A stretch of 64,000 bases of DNA, from the NCBI RefSeq assembly GCF_018219155.1, contig NZ_CP056124.1:1-64000 (forward strand). Direction: 5' to 3'. Under the pieces are notes generated by a model. It made no database searches and had not been told where the DNA came from. It saw nothing but the letters and a program-made list of their open reading frames with translations. Positions within the stretch are counted from its first letter, which is position 1. Each line of letters starts with the position of its first letter. Made by a program: the position numbers and the translations under genes. The DNA comes from Moritella sp. 24. GTDB lineage: Bacteria > Pseudomonadota > Gammaproteobacteria > Enterobacterales > Moritellaceae. Below are positions 32,938 to 41,128 of the stretch, one piece after another.

Positions 32938-33220
32938 AAGAACTGCATTAACAAATACACAGCGTTCGCAGCGCCGCCGACACTTTATGAAGAACAACGC
33001 TATCACTGAGGTTAGAGCTGAAACCAGCGTTGTTGAGAAGGAGTTAATTAAACGAGTGGTTAAAGCTGGTGGGTATGGCGGCGTTTCTGAATTCATCATT
33101 ATGAAGGCGATTGAAGAAGGTGCGAAAAACGGTATCACACCGGAGTTAATCAACAATGAATCGAAACTTGGGTATGTAGCCCAAGTTAAGACTGAAAAGG
33201 TAGTTGAAACCACGAGTTGA
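32903..33220 (+). CDS. Unknown basic protein
   Basis: 105 residues, arginine/lysine-rich start (RRLAKNKRT, RSQRRRHF). The middle resembles a short DNA-binding domain (ELIKRVVKAGGYGGVSEFIIMKAIEEG). Overlaps the nuclease by 35 nt; the ATG at 32903 has GGAGTAATGAG upstream, and 32986 is an alternative start. Confidence 0.5.
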   Translation: MSISQRRLAKNKRTALTNTQRSQRRRHFMKNNAITEVRAETSVVEKELIKRVVKAGGYGGVSEFIIMKAIEEGAKNGITPELINNESKLGYVAQVKTEKVVETTS

Positions 33221-33311
33221 TTTTCACCCTACGCGCAGGGGCGTATGAGTAAGTCAATTTACATAATCACTGGGCTATATGGTTTAAGCCCACTCGCATA
33301 GAGAGCTGAAC

Positions 33312-33923
33312 ATGATTAAAAATAAAGAAGTAAACACAAAGCATATTGATAAAGCATCGTTAACATCTTGGACTAAAGAAAGCATTGTTAATGAAGTATT
33401 CGCACCGGTACTTAATTTAACTGCAGAGCAATCAATGAACGTGCTTGAAAGTATTGTTGCATGTATCAAAGGTTCACTTGTGATGGAGCATTCAGTATTA
33501 ATCCCTCGCGCTGGCACGTTAGTCGTTAGCCATAAAAGTGAACGTCCAGGGCGTAACCCAAAAACAGGCGAACCGCATAAAATATCATCGCGTAATGTGG
33601 TCACACTGGCTAAAAAAGGTCGCGGTAAAACGTGCCGTATCAATCGCAGTGACATGTTCGCGCTTGTTTACTTAGAGCAGCCTAATGTAGATCAAAAGCA
33701 GATAGACCTTGCTGTGAGAGCGTTTTATCAATTGATTGCAGATGTAAAACAGGGTGAGCACCGCATTGAAATTAGAGACTTTGGTAGTTTCACGCCCGTT
33801 ATATCTGGTGAGCGCATGGGCCGTAATCCCAAAACAGGTGAGAAAGTCATAGTGTCAGAGCGTATGGGGATGCACTTTCAACACTCGCGACAACTTCGCT
33901 CGATGGTTAATCAATACATGTAA
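33312..33923 (+). CDS. Tandem HU/IHF-like DNA-bending protein
   Basis: 203 residues holding two HU/IHF-fold halves. Each has the minor-groove arm motif GRNPKTGE, at 80-87 and again at 170-177. The second half also shows the canonical IRDFGSF (154-160), while the first has IPRAGTLVV in that place. HU and IHF normally act as dimers of ~90 residues, so this looks like a covalent pseudo-dimer. It could bend DNA for integration, packaging or gene control. ATG start with GAGAGCTGAAC upstream; a hairpin (GGGCT/AGCCC) precedes it. Confidence 0.85.
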   Translation: MIKNKEVNTKHIDKASLTSWTKESIVNEVFAPVLNLTAEQSMNVLESIVACIKGSLVMEHSVLIPRAGTLVVSHKSERPGRNPKTGEPHKISSRNVVTLAKKGRGKTCRINRSDMFALVYLEQPNVDQKQIDLAVRAFYQLIADVKQGEHRIEIRDFGSFTPVISGERMGRNPKTGEKVIVSERMGMHFQHSRQLRSMVNQYM

Positions 33924-33930
33924 TTTTATT

Positions 33931-33950
33931 CGCCAGGCCTAATGCCTGGC
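33931..33950 (+). terminator. Hairpin after the HU/IHF gene
   Basis: GCCAGGC-CTAATG-GCCTGGC-type inverted repeat (7 bp) followed by an AT-rich tract without a clean T-run. Weak terminator or stabiliser. A degenerate TTAGTTAGGAT box follows at 33975. Confidence 0.45.
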
Positions 33951-33990
33951 AATAATACTTTATTTTATTTTAATTTAGTTAGGATTAACC

Positions 33991-34239
33991 ATGAAAAACA
34001 AACTTTTAGATTTAAACAACCATTTGTTTGAACAGTTAGAGCGCTTAAATGATGAATCATTAAAAGGTGATCGTTTAAAAGAAGAAATCAACCGAAGTAA
34101 AGCGATGGGCGGTGTGGCCACTTGTATTGTTGCAAACGCTACCTTGGCTTTGGAGGCTCAAAAGGCTATCGGTGTGTCGCTCAAAGAAGGCCAGTTACCA
34201 GGAATGATTAGCGCCCCTGCCTTGCCCCCAGCTCAATAG
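33991..34239 (+). CDS. Conserved small phage protein next to HNH gene
   Basis: 82 residues with the pattern LNNHLFEQLERLNDESLKGDRLKEEINRSKAM.GVA..IV.NA.LALEAQ, which I recognise as a widespread small phage protein without known function, often found directly before HNH or antirepressor genes. Helical. ATG 6 nt after TTAGGATTAACC. Confidence 0.7.
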   Translation: MKNKLLDLNNHLFEQLERLNDESLKGDRLKEEINRSKAMGGVATCIVANATLALEAQKAIGVSLKEGQLPGMISAPALPPAQ

Positions 34240-34247
34240 GTGGGCGT

Positions 34248-35018
34248 ATGCGATTTAAATATACCAAGCAACAATTAGCGTTCATTAGTGAGCAATATAA
34301 AAAAGTTGGCGTTCCTGAGCTAACAGTCGCATTTAACCTTGAATTTAAACTGGAAAAAACCGCACAGCAAATTAAATCAGCCATAAAAAATAACCGTTTT
34401 ACTTGTGGCCGTAAAACGGGGGCATTGAACAAGGGTAAATACAACTCGGTTACTGACGAGCAAGCCTTGTTTTTGCGAAATGGTTATAAAAGTATGAATT
34501 GTAATGATTTAACGGTGGCCTTTAATCGTGAGTTTGAATTAGAGAAAACATTCAGTCAGGTTAGAGCTTTTTTAAGAAACCATAAATGCTTATCCGGTCG
34601 AACTGGTCAATTTAATCAGGGGGATGTGAGCTGGAATACTGGCACAAAAGGCGTGATGAAGCCTAACAGTGGGAACTTTAAGAAAGGTGAGCGACCATTG
34701 AATTATCGGCCTCTTGGTTCGGAACGCGTCAGTGTTCAAGGTTATGTTGAGGTTAAAACGGCAGAGCCCAGGGTGTGGTCCTTGAAGCAACGCGTTGTTT
34801 ATGAAAAAGAGTTCGGCCCTATACCAGCAGGTCACAATATTCGCTTTCGTGATGGTGATCGTTTGAATTGTGAAATTGATAATTTGATTTTGGTTGATAA
34901 CCATGAAAACGCACTATTAAATCGAAAATACAAAGTGAACCATCAACCTTTGGAGTGCAGGGATACGCTTGTTCTACTTGCTCGCATCGATGCCAAGACA
35001 GCTGGTTTAGCGGAGTGA
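34248..35018 (+). CDS. HNH endonuclease with duplicated N-terminal helical modules
   Basis: 256 residues. Two related ~55-residue modules (about 8-55 and 68-118) each contain ELTVAFNxEFxLEKTxxQ..A..N and end in a Gly-Arg segment; they look like duplicated DNA-binding modules. The nuclease part (about 165-240) has the HNH-3 pattern VWSLKQRVVYEKEFGPIPAGHNIRFRDGDRLNCEIDNL. The expected first His of HNH is replaced by Gln (LKQRVV), which may weaken activity. Probably a homing or packaging-associated nuclease. Confidence 0.75.
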   Translation: MRFKYTKQQLAFISEQYKKVGVPELTVAFNLEFKLEKTAQQIKSAIKNNRFTCGRKTGALNKGKYNSVTDEQALFLRNGYKSMNCNDLTVAFNREFELEKTFSQVRAFLRNHKCLSGRTGQFNQGDVSWNTGTKGVMKPNSGNFKKGERPLNYRPLGSERVSVQGYVEVKTAEPRVWSLKQRVVYEKEFGPIPAGHNIRFRDGDRLNCEIDNLILVDNHENALLNRKYKVNHQPLECRDTLVLLARIDAKTAGLAE

Positions 35019-35025
35019 TAAATGT

Positions 35026-35304
35026 ATGAAATTGCCCAATGTAAAAAAGCCTTGTCGTGACTGCCCTTTCAAAAAGGACACGCTTAAAGGCTGGCTTGGT
35101 GCAGAGCGTATGCGCGAGATATTGGCGCAACGTTCCTTTGTTTGTCATAAGAAAACGCACCTTCAATGTGCTGGCCACATGCTAATAAACGAAGATGATA
35201 ATGATTTTGTAAAGCTAGCTAAAGCAATGGGCCTACCGCTTGAACTAACCGGCAGAGAACTCATTTTTAACACGAAAGAGCAGTGTATATCGCACCACAA
35301 ATAA
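35026..35304 (+). CDS. Cysteine-rich DUF6283-like small protein
   Basis: 92 residues with CRDCPFKKDT.KGWLG..R..EIL....FVCHKKT...CAGHMLI, i.e. ligands C10, C13, C41-H42, C49 and H52, and CISHH near the end. This matches a small family of phage proteins without assigned function, which I recall as DUF6283. A metal-binding role is likely. Confidence 0.65.
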   Translation: MKLPNVKKPCRDCPFKKDTLKGWLGAERMREILAQRSFVCHKKTHLQCAGHMLINEDDNDFVKLAKAMGLPLELTGRELIFNTKEQCISHHK

Positions 35305-35318
35305 TTTTAGGAATTACT

Positions 35319-35807
35319 ATGAAACCACCGTATAAAATTAATCAGCTTAAATTATCCACTTCAATCATGTCTGAATTATCTAGGCAGGTACCCAATATGC
35401 CGGTTGATTCTGAAATTTTCAATGCGTGCATTAAGGCTGCAGATCTAGTTGTTGCTGAGTGCGCGAGAGAGCGCGTTGAAGTTATGCCTGGTATGAGTAT
35501 TTCACAATGGTTTGACTGTGATGATACAGGGGCAAGCTCTCGTTACATGGCGTGCAAGATGGACGCGGGTAAAACGCGACTTCCGCTTGAGGGTTACGAG
35601 TACCCACATGATAGTGATGATTTTGGTCGGTGCTTGCGTATGGTTCGGGCTTGCGGATTTGAAGATAAGGTAACTCTACTCTATAACGCGGGTCCTGAGT
35701 GGCAACGCATCGTTAATCGTTGGGGCCGGTTGGTTAATTTGTATGACACCGCGAACGTCAGTGTTTTTAATGAGTTTCTTCGCTCTTTAATTGAAGATCA
35801 GGGCTAA
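35319..35807 (+). CDS. Unknown protein
   Basis: 162 residues from the ATG at 35319, chosen because TTTTAGGAATTACT stands just upstream; the frame extends to 35283. Contains SQWFDCDDTGASSRYMACKM and a C-terminus with helix FNEFLRSLIED. No family recognised. Confidence 0.6.
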   Translation: MKPPYKINQLKLSTSIMSELSRQVPNMPVDSEIFNACIKAADLVVAECARERVEVMPGMSISQWFDCDDTGASSRYMACKMDAGKTRLPLEGYEYPHDSDDFGRCLRMVRACGFEDKVTLLYNAGPEWQRIVNRWGRLVNLYDTANVSVFNEFLRSLIEDQG

Positions 35808-35811
35808 ATAT

Positions 35812-36063
35812 ATGAAAAAAATATCACCAGCACAGCAGGTGGCATTAGATAAGTTAATTGCTATTGGTAAACCAGCCACCAGCCAAGAAATAGGTGTTCA
35901 AGTTTCAACTATGTTTTCCCTGCAGCGTGCTGATCATGTAATAGCTGCAGAACGTGAAGAAGGTGAAACAGGTCGAGATTGTGAAGTGATTAAATGGAGC
36001 GTAACCCCTGGTTCTCGCTATGACGCAAGTAAATCTAAACCAGGCTGCGATATAGGTAATTAG
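35812..36063 (+). CDS. Small winged-helix-like protein
   Basis: 83 residues from the ATG at 35812. QQVALDKLIAIGKPATSQEIGVQVSTMFSLQRADHVIAAEREEG looks like a winged helix. Stops 1 nt before the next gene. Probably a small regulator; low certainty. Confidence 0.5.
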   Translation: MKKISPAQQVALDKLIAIGKPATSQEIGVQVSTMFSLQRADHVIAAEREEGETGRDCEVIKWSVTPGSRYDASKSKPGCDIGN

Positions 36064-36064
36064 A

Positions 36065-36262
36065 ATGGATTATTTTAAATGGTTTGAGGATTTAATTGAA
36101 TGCCCTCATTGCGAGCATAAGCATCGGCCAACCGGTTCGCACGAAGAAGATGATGGTGAATGGGAGTGCGCTAGCTGCGAGAAACCGTTTGATGTGTTAG
36201 TTGAATACACACCAACTTATTCAGTCTCTAAGCCTAAAAACTGGGCTGGCGATGACGTTTAA
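36065..36262 (+). CDS. Small zinc-ribbon protein
   Basis: 65 residues with CPHC at 13-16 and CASC at 37-40, the spacing of a zinc ribbon. Acidic between. Function unknown. Confidence 0.6.
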   Translation: MDYFKWFEDLIECPHCEHKHRPTGSHEEDDGEWECASCEKPFDVLVEYTPTYSVSKPKNWAGDDV

Positions 36263-36294
36263 ATAATAAGGTTTAATTATAGGGGATACACATC

Positions 36295-36639
36295 ATGTGT
36301 AATTATACGGGTAATGATTTTGGGGCGCATTACGATGATGCCCAGTGTATTGACGGCTATTTGTGGGATATGGATAGTGGCGGTTGTGACGATAACGGTA
36401 ATGTTTATCTTGATAGTGGCGGTGATATGCCATGCCCACAGTGTAACACAAGATTGCACACTTTAAGTTACATAGATGAAGTCGAAGAGAGTGGTTATAT
36501 GTCTGTTGACCACCCATTTGTATTTCCTAAATCATTCCCTAAATTTGAAGAGTGTAAGCCATCTGAACGTAGATTATTAAAGCGCTACTGGATGCGTGGA
36601 AGGAAACAGCGTATTAGTGAAGAACTTAAACATACTTAA
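36295..36639 (+). CDS. Cysteine-containing unknown protein
   Basis: 114 residues. CPQC near 46-49 and other Cys (2, 18, 31) may bind metal; strongly acidic N-terminus, basic C-terminus (RRLLKRYWMRGRKQR). Function unknown. Confidence 0.55.
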   Translation: MCNYTGNDFGAHYDDAQCIDGYLWDMDSGGCDDNGNVYLDSGGDMPCPQCNTRLHTLSYIDEVEESGYMSVDHPFVFPKSFPKFEECKPSERRLLKRYWMRGRKQRISEELKHT

Positions 36640-36653
36640 TGTGGAAAAATTAG

Positions 36654-36806
36654 ATGATAAAACTAGAATATTTCAATGGTGAAAGCTGGGTAAGTTGTGG
36701 TGAATTTGGTAATGAGCGAATTGCATGGATTAGCTTAGGCGGTGATGACTTCAATTACCGAACTGTTGACGATTCGGGCGTTGTTTTAACTGATAAATCA
36801 ATCTAG
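36654..36806 (+). CDS. Very small beta-rich protein
   Basis: 50 residues, ATG after GTGGAAAAATTAG. Short strands (YFNGESWVSCGEF, RIAWISLGGDDFNYRTV) suggest a small beta-sheet domain. Its stop is part of the next gene's TAGGAAACT leader. Confidence 0.5.
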   Translation: MIKLEYFNGESWVSCGEFGNERIAWISLGGDDFNYRTVDDSGVVLTDKSI

Positions 36807-36816
36807 GAAACTTAGT

Positions 36817-37110
36817 GTGACCGATATTGCTCCTGCATCGCCTCGGCATCAAAAAAACATGTATATGAGGCAAAATAAAGTCTTAAAAGACAAGGTTGAG
36901 TCGTTAGAGCTTGAGGTTCTACATTATAAAGAGCAAATCGATAAATTGACGCTCGGTGATGTTCCTCAAATAGTAAAAAATTGGATGAATGAATACAGCT
37001 TACCGTGGGAAATTTTTTGGTGTTTTGAGCATGAAAAGTGGATTGCGGAACTAGATAATTTATTTCCTTATCACATGGAAAATTGTCGATGTGATAAGTG
37101 TGAATCTTGA
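36817..37110 (+). CDS. Small coiled-coil/zinc-hook-like protein
   Basis: 97 residues, GTG start 2 nt after TAGGAAACTTA. N-terminal coiled coil (VLKDKVESLELEVLHYKEQIDKL), C-terminal H-x(3)-C-x-C-x(2)-C (HMENCRCDKC). Function unknown. Confidence 0.55.
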   Translation: MTDIAPASPRHQKNMYMRQNKVLKDKVESLELEVLHYKEQIDKLTLGDVPQIVKNWMNEYSLPWEIFWCFEHEKWIAELDNLFPYHMENCRCDKCES

Positions 37111-37127
37111 TATAGGAAATTTTGAAT

Positions 37128-37436
37128 ATGGAATATGGAAATAATTTACCTTGGTTTTTAAGTGAACTAGCTAACGCTGATGAAGATCAACTTGGTGATG
37201 GTGCAATTGAAGTTTACGGAGAGAATGACCAAGGCCAAGAGGGTAGTGTTGAAATTGAAATTACCGATTTAGCTAGCGCAGCATCAACACGTATTTTGGA
37301 GCTGGAAAGTCAATTGAACTGGCTGCTAAGTAAAGTTGGAATTGATGAAGCTGGTGTTTATTTGGCGGCGGGTAATTCTAAGTTAGATAATGAACTATCA
37401 CTCTCAAATCTATCGAAAATAATCAATAAATCGTAA
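37128..37436 (+). CDS. Small acidic protein
   Basis: 102 residues from the ATG at 37128, 8 nt after TATAGGAAATTTT. Acidic first half, helical middle (TRILELESQLNWLLSKVG). No family recognised. Confidence 0.55.
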   Translation: MEYGNNLPWFLSELANADEDQLGDGAIEVYGENDQGQEGSVEIEITDLASAASTRILELESQLNWLLSKVGIDEAGVYLAAGNSKLDNELSLSNLSKIINKS

Positions 37437-37449
37437 TGGGAAACTGCTT

Positions 37450-37779
37450 ATGGGACATGCCGAAGATATTTTGAATACTGATAAAAAAGCGTTTGTTAAG
37501 AATGTTCTTCCAATCTTTGATTGGTGTGCGAACTGCAATAATCCCTTTTATGAGTCTGTTGACGTAAAATTTAACACGAACATTAAACATGATGAATTTG
37601 ACGTTTACATTCATTTTTTTATAGATGAAAAACATGGGGGAGGAAGTGATTTTGCATTTATTTATCAGTTCCACAGTGAAGATAGGCAGATAAAGATAAA
37701 AGCTATAATTAAAGACTTATTAAAAGTTAACAACCTTGTCGATTTCAAGCGTATTTTAAGTGGGATAGAATCAATTTAA
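37450..37779 (+). CDS. Small unknown protein
   Basis: 109 residues, ATG after TGGGAAACTGCTT. Contains CANCNNPFYE and alternating strands; lysine-rich end. Function unknown. Confidence 0.55.
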   Translation: MGHAEDILNTDKKAFVKNVLPIFDWCANCNNPFYESVDVKFNTNIKHDEFDVYIHFFIDEKHGGGSDFAFIYQFHSEDRQIKIKAIIKDLLKVNNLVDFKRILSGIESI

Positions 37780-37795
37780 TAGGATGGTTTGGCTT

Positions 37796-37930
37796 ATGAA
37801 AGATCATGAATTAGCAGAGCTGGTGAACGAAGTTACAAGGCAGGTTAAAGCGGTTTGCCCTAATTCACCACAATGTTTACGTGAAGTTATAGCTAAGGCT
37901 ATTAAGTCAAAAATAAACAAATCTGAATAA
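37796..37930 (+). CDS. Very small unknown protein
   Basis: 44 residues, ATG after ATAGGATGGTTTGGCTT. Helical, two Cys. Immediately followed by the AGGAAACT leader of the next gene, so it fits the pattern of this small-gene cluster. Confidence 0.45.
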   Translation: MKDHELAELVNEVTRQVKAVCPNSPQCLREVIAKAIKSKINKSE

Positions 37931-37943
37931 AGGAAACTTTCAA

Positions 37944-38144
37944 ATGCCTTTAACCGAACTATTGCGAAAGCTGAGAGCAAACCAAAAATCGAAGTTAGAA
38001 GAAGTCGCCAAGGCAATGAACATTTCGCGTGAAGAATATTTTCAAATAGAGAAAGGGTTACTAATTCCTGACCTCTACCATCTTGACGATGTGGCTAAGT
38101 TTTACGGCATTGATGCTTCGATTTTTAACCGATATTTTAAATAG
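37944..38144 (+). CDS. Xre-family helix-turn-helix protein
   Basis: 66 residues, essentially one HTH-3 domain: LTELLRKLRANQKSKLEEVAKAMNISREEYFQIEKGLLIPDLYHLDDVAKFYGID. Minimal size suits a small repressor or Cro-like protein. ATG after AAAGGAAACTTTCAA. Confidence 0.75.
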   Translation: MPLTELLRKLRANQKSKLEEVAKAMNISREEYFQIEKGLLIPDLYHLDDVAKFYGIDASIFNRYFK

Positions 38145-38152
38145 GAAACCGA

Positions 38153-38329
38153 ATGATGCAGAAAGTACAAGATAGATTAGATTTTCAAATCGAAACACCA
38201 AGCGATGCAGAACTGGCAAGGCGATTTGCGGAACGCCAAGCGGCATCAACCGTAAAGCCAACTTCAATAAGTAAGCACAAGCAACGTTGTAAAAAGAACG
38301 CCAAGAAACTAGCTAGATTAAACCGATAA
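38153..38329 (+). CDS. Very small basic protein
   Basis: 58 residues, ATG after ATAGGAAACCGA, very basic C-terminus (KHKQRCKKNAKKLARLNR). Possible nucleic-acid binder; no family. Confidence 0.5.
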   Translation: MMQKVQDRLDFQIETPSDAELARRFAERQAASTVKPTSISKHKQRCKKNAKKLARLNR

Positions 38330-38352
38330 ATTGATAGTGGGAAACTTTGAAC

Positions 38353-38655
38353 ATGCCAATAAAGCCCAAAGAGTTACAGCTTAGTGATATGGTGCAAAAA
38401 TACAGATTGGAAGATGGTGAAATGGTGAGAACGTCAGATATTGCCCCTGACGTTTATTGCTTAGTTGAAGATGCAAACCTCTTAATTGAACCACTTTTAA
38501 ATGAACCTGATAATAAAGTATGGAAAAGCGGTGATGAATGTATCTATGACTGTATTAGCGGCACGTTAATCATAGAGCGCCGTGGGTGGTTTTTTAAACC
38601 TCACGGAATGATGCGTGTTTTTGAGGTTACTCAGGATAGGATTTTGAAATGTTAA
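38353..38655 (+). CDS. Small unknown protein
   Basis: 100 residues from the ATG at 38353, 7 nt after TGGGAAACTTTGAAC-type leader. Contains KVWKSGDECIYDC and a basic FKPHG turn. Overlaps the next gene by 7 nt. Confidence 0.55.
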   Translation: MPIKPKELQLSDMVQKYRLEDGEMVRTSDIAPDVYCLVEDANLLIEPLLNEPDNKVWKSGDECIYDCISGTLIIERRGWFFKPHGMMRVFEVTQDRILKC

Positions 38656-38876
38656 CGGTAAAATTTAGAAATGTGGGTTGGAACAATGCCTGTTTCGAAA
38701 GGCAATTCGATGGTGTTGTCAATGACATGACGGAAGAGTTTATCCTGCGTAACGTCAGAGAACATTGCGGTTCTCGCGACCTTGAGGCACTACTTCATAA
38801 AGGCGGGGATCACGGAATTATCATGGGTGGAATAAGGCAAATTGGTGAGTTTGAATTTGTCGAACTCGCCGATTAA
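38649..38876 (+). CDS. Small unknown protein
   Basis: 75 residues, coupled to the preceding gene by overlap. RNVREHCGSRDLEALLHKGGDHGIIMGG in the middle; not recognised. Last of the leader-linked cluster. Confidence 0.55.
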   Translation: MLTVKFRNVGWNNACFERQFDGVVNDMTEEFILRNVREHCGSRDLEALLHKGGDHGIIMGGIRQIGEFEFVELAD

Positions 38877-38888
38877 TTAAAATTATTA

Positions 38889-38909
38889 TTTTATCGCTGT
38901 TGTTAGGAT
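38889..38909 (+). promoter_or_regulatory. Late-type promoter overlapped by a dispersed box
   Basis: TTTTATCGCTG (38889-38899, one mismatch), 4-nt spacer, TAGGAT (38904-38909). The -10-like hexamer is itself the end of TTGTTAGGAT (38900-38909), so a protein bound to the box would block this promoter. Confidence 0.55.
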
Positions 38910-38942
38910 TAACTTCCTTTCAAATTAAAATAGAGATTGATA

Positions 38943-39548
38943 ATGATGGATTTAATGTTACTGCAGTTGAATGAAATTGGATTAAGCGCTAATGCTTTTA
39001 TTTGCTACCTAGCTGGTATCATTTTTTTGGCCTTTCGGATGTGTATGGCATGGAAGAAAGATTCTTCGGTAATGCCAGGTAAAAGCACTATTGAGGATCT
39101 ATTGATTTTCGCCGTAATGGGTACTTTTATGCAAGCGCTCCATCTTAATTTAACTGTATACGTGGTGGATTACATCGCAGTAGGGCAGTGGGTGTTAATT
39201 GCCACACTGATTTTGTCATTATTTAACGGTAAGGCGAAAGAATTCATTAACAAAACAAAGGAGATTAATGAAGGGCCGTTTAGCAAGCTAATGGATAGGA
39301 TTAAAAAAGAAAATGTAATCAATCGTTGTATGCTGATTATAATTTCAATCATTGCATGTTCTGTGGTTATATTGACGAACTTGCTTATCGTATTATTAGC
39401 ATTTATATGCCTATGGCCACTTAAGTTAAGCTACACCTTAGTTCGTTTGGTTACTTGTCCTGATTGTAATAATTTCATGTGGAAAGATAAGCGCAAACAC
39501 ATGAATTGCGACTTAAACAAACAACTTAAAGCAGCCACTAAGCAATAG
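38943..39548 (+). CDS. Polytopic membrane protein
   Basis: 201 residues from the ATG at 38943. Four hydrophobic segments (about 14-33, 51-70, 78-95 and 130-160, the last long enough for two spans). Ends with a cytosolic tail holding CPDC. Its own late-type promoter and solitary position suggest an exclusion or lysis-control function, but this is inference. Confidence 0.6.
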   Translation: MMDLMLLQLNEIGLSANAFICYLAGIIFLAFRMCMAWKKDSSVMPGKSTIEDLLIFAVMGTFMQALHLNLTVYVVDYIAVGQWVLIATLILSLFNGKAKEFINKTKEINEGPFSKLMDRIKKENVINRCMLIIISIIACSVVILTNLLIVLLAFICLWPLKLSYTLVRLVTCPDCNNFMWKDKRKHMNCDLNKQLKAATKQ

Positions 39549-39580
39549 ATATTTAGTGTGAACAAGGGGCATTCAAGCGT

Positions 39581-40780
39581 TCACGTTGCTTGTCCCTGTA
39601 GAAACGCCCCCCACTCATTTAGCATTCCAACTTGTTCATTCCAATATTTAGCCAGATTATAATGCGCCATTGTGCCTTTCATCGTGTGGTTGAATATCTT
39701 CTCTAAGATAAATTCAATACGTTCCCCTTCATGTCGGTCAACATTTCGAGAGTAAAAGGTTCGGCGTAAGTCATGTGGTGTAAAGTGCCTCATACCTAAC
39801 GCCTTAAACGCAGCTGTAAGCGCCTCGTTATAACTGTTGCCTGATACGTTGCCGAATATCAATTTAAAGCGCCTGGTACGTGAATATTGCTCTTTAAGCA
39901 AAGAAATGGCGTATTCAGACAGGTGAACAATGTGATTGTCATCTTCTTTGTCATTGTTATCGCTGGTGGCCGTCTTAACTCGCTCCTGGGGAATGGTTAA
40001 CGTTTTCCGTTCAAAGTCTATGTCCTGCCATTTTGCGTTAAGCACCTCGCTTTTACGTTGGCCTGTTGCCAATAGCAATAAACTCGCATTAACAAACGAT
40101 GGATTTAACCCGGAGTGGTCCAGCTTAGTGACAAATTGCTCAAGTTCGACAAAAGATAAGGTTCTTTTTGTCCGACCGCCACGGGTACCGTAACTTGATA
40201 CTTTACCGGCTAAAGGGTTGGCCATGTCCAAAAAACCCTTATTGATCGCATGTTGGTAGATGGATTGGAGTCGTTCCACAATTTTACGTGCCACAGTAGG
40301 TGCAATATTGGCCGTAATCTTGTGTATGTGTTTGGTCGTGATCTCGCAAGCTTGCAAACTTCCAACATTCGGTCTGATGTGCTTATTGATTATGTAAATA
40401 GGCTGCTCTGGTCGTTTGAGTTTAGATACATGTTCATCAATAAACATATCGGTAATGTCATTAATTGTTAACCGGCTCGCTAACTCTTCATCCTTAATTC
40501 GTTTCACTTCTGCAGCAGGGCAAATACCAGTGCTTAACAGCTTTCGCGCCTTGGTGTGCCTGTGTAATACATCTTCAAGTTCAGTGAATTCATAAGAGCC
40601 AATCGTAAACGTTTTGTTCTTACCTTTGTGGCTATATTTGTATTGCCAAGACTTATGGCCAGTGGATGAAACACGCAGATTTAACCCTTTCCCTACGTGT
40701 AATGAATAGGCTTTTTCACTTGGTTCAAATAGGTCAAAATTAGTTGAAAATAGTTTCAAATGTGGCATTTTGCTGGTCAT
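39581..40780 (-). CDS. int: P4-type tyrosine integrase
   Basis: 399 residues with the DUF4102-like N-terminal arm domain (LRVSSTGHKSWQYKYSHKGKNKTFTIGSY), core-binding region and catalytic domain. Visible catalytic residues are R in ATGQRKSE (about 247), the HDLRR box (about 340), the NH of IFNHT (about 368) and Tyr in MAHYNLAK (about 377). It recombines attP with a chromosomal attB. It is convergent with the membrane-protein gene; putative arm sites lie upstream at 40905-41038. Its presence with parAB means the element may have two lifestyles or recently exchanged modules. Confidence 0.93.
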   Translation of the reverse strand: MTSKMPHLKLFSTNFDLFEPSEKAYSLHVGKGLNLRVSSTGHKSWQYKYSHKGKNKTFTIGSYEFTELEDVLHRHTKARKLLSTGICPAAEVKRIKDEELASRLTINDITDMFIDEHVSKLKRPEQPIYIINKHIRPNVGSLQACEITTKHIHKITANIAPTVARKIVERLQSIYQHAINKGFLDMANPLAGKVSSYGTRGGRTKRTLSFVELEQFVTKLDHSGLNPSFVNASLLLLATGQRKSEVLNAKWQDIDFERKTLTIPQERVKTATSDNNDKEDDNHIVHLSEYAISLLKEQYSRTRRFKLIFGNVSGNSYNEALTAAFKALGMRHFTPHDLRRTFYSRNVDRHEGERIEFILEKIFNHTMKGTMAHYNLAKYWNEQVGMLNEWGAFLQGQAT

Positions 40781-41100
40781 TTCCTATTTAATGGGTGTGA
40801 AAAAATGAATTGTAGCAATAACAGTGTGTTATAAGCAAATATAAGATCGTTAGGTGTCCCGTTGGGTGAGTTTCAAAAAACGGTTATAGAACAGGTATAT
40901 GTAAATTTGGCATTTGGCACAATCCATTTGGCACGTAAATATTTTTTGTGATATTTTTTGTGACATTTTTTATAGCCTATCTCATTGTTGTGTAACGCAA
41001 CTTTTAATGGAATTTGGGCGTGCCATTTTATTTGGCAATGTTTGGCCGCGTAAAGATCAACCTGTGCAAGTTAGATCCTTAAATTTGGTGTTATAATCCA
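40781..41100. other. Intergenic region upstream of int with ATTTGGCA repeats (possible attP)
   Basis: No gene. ATTTGGCA occurs at 40905, 40912 and 40926 in direct orientation and again at 41030, next to an inverted TGCCAT (41021). TATTTTTTGTGA is repeated twice at about 40940-40963. Such short arrays beside int usually are arm-type integrase sites. A promoter with TATAAT (41092-41097) for the terminase operon ends the region. Confidence 0.5.
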
Positions 41101-41118
41101 AAACATCGTTGTTAGGAT
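41101..41118 (+). promoter_or_regulatory. Dispersed 18-bp box before the terminase operon
   Basis: AAACATCGTTGTTAGGAT, the best match to the consensus, starts 3 nt after TATAAT, covering the presumed transcription start. Confidence 0.65.
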
Positions 41119-41128
41119 GATTGGGATC

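Noticed and set aside
33975-33985. Further copy of the dispersed box (TTAGTTAGGAT)
   Set aside because: Only the last 8 bp match and the upstream half is lost; the same holds for ATCGTTAGGT near 40850. Both were left out of the count.
40905-41038. CRISPR-like repeats (ATTTGGCA)
   Set aside because: Repeats are 8 bp with irregular spacing and no cas genes; integrase arm sites explain them better. No CRISPR array was seen in the window.
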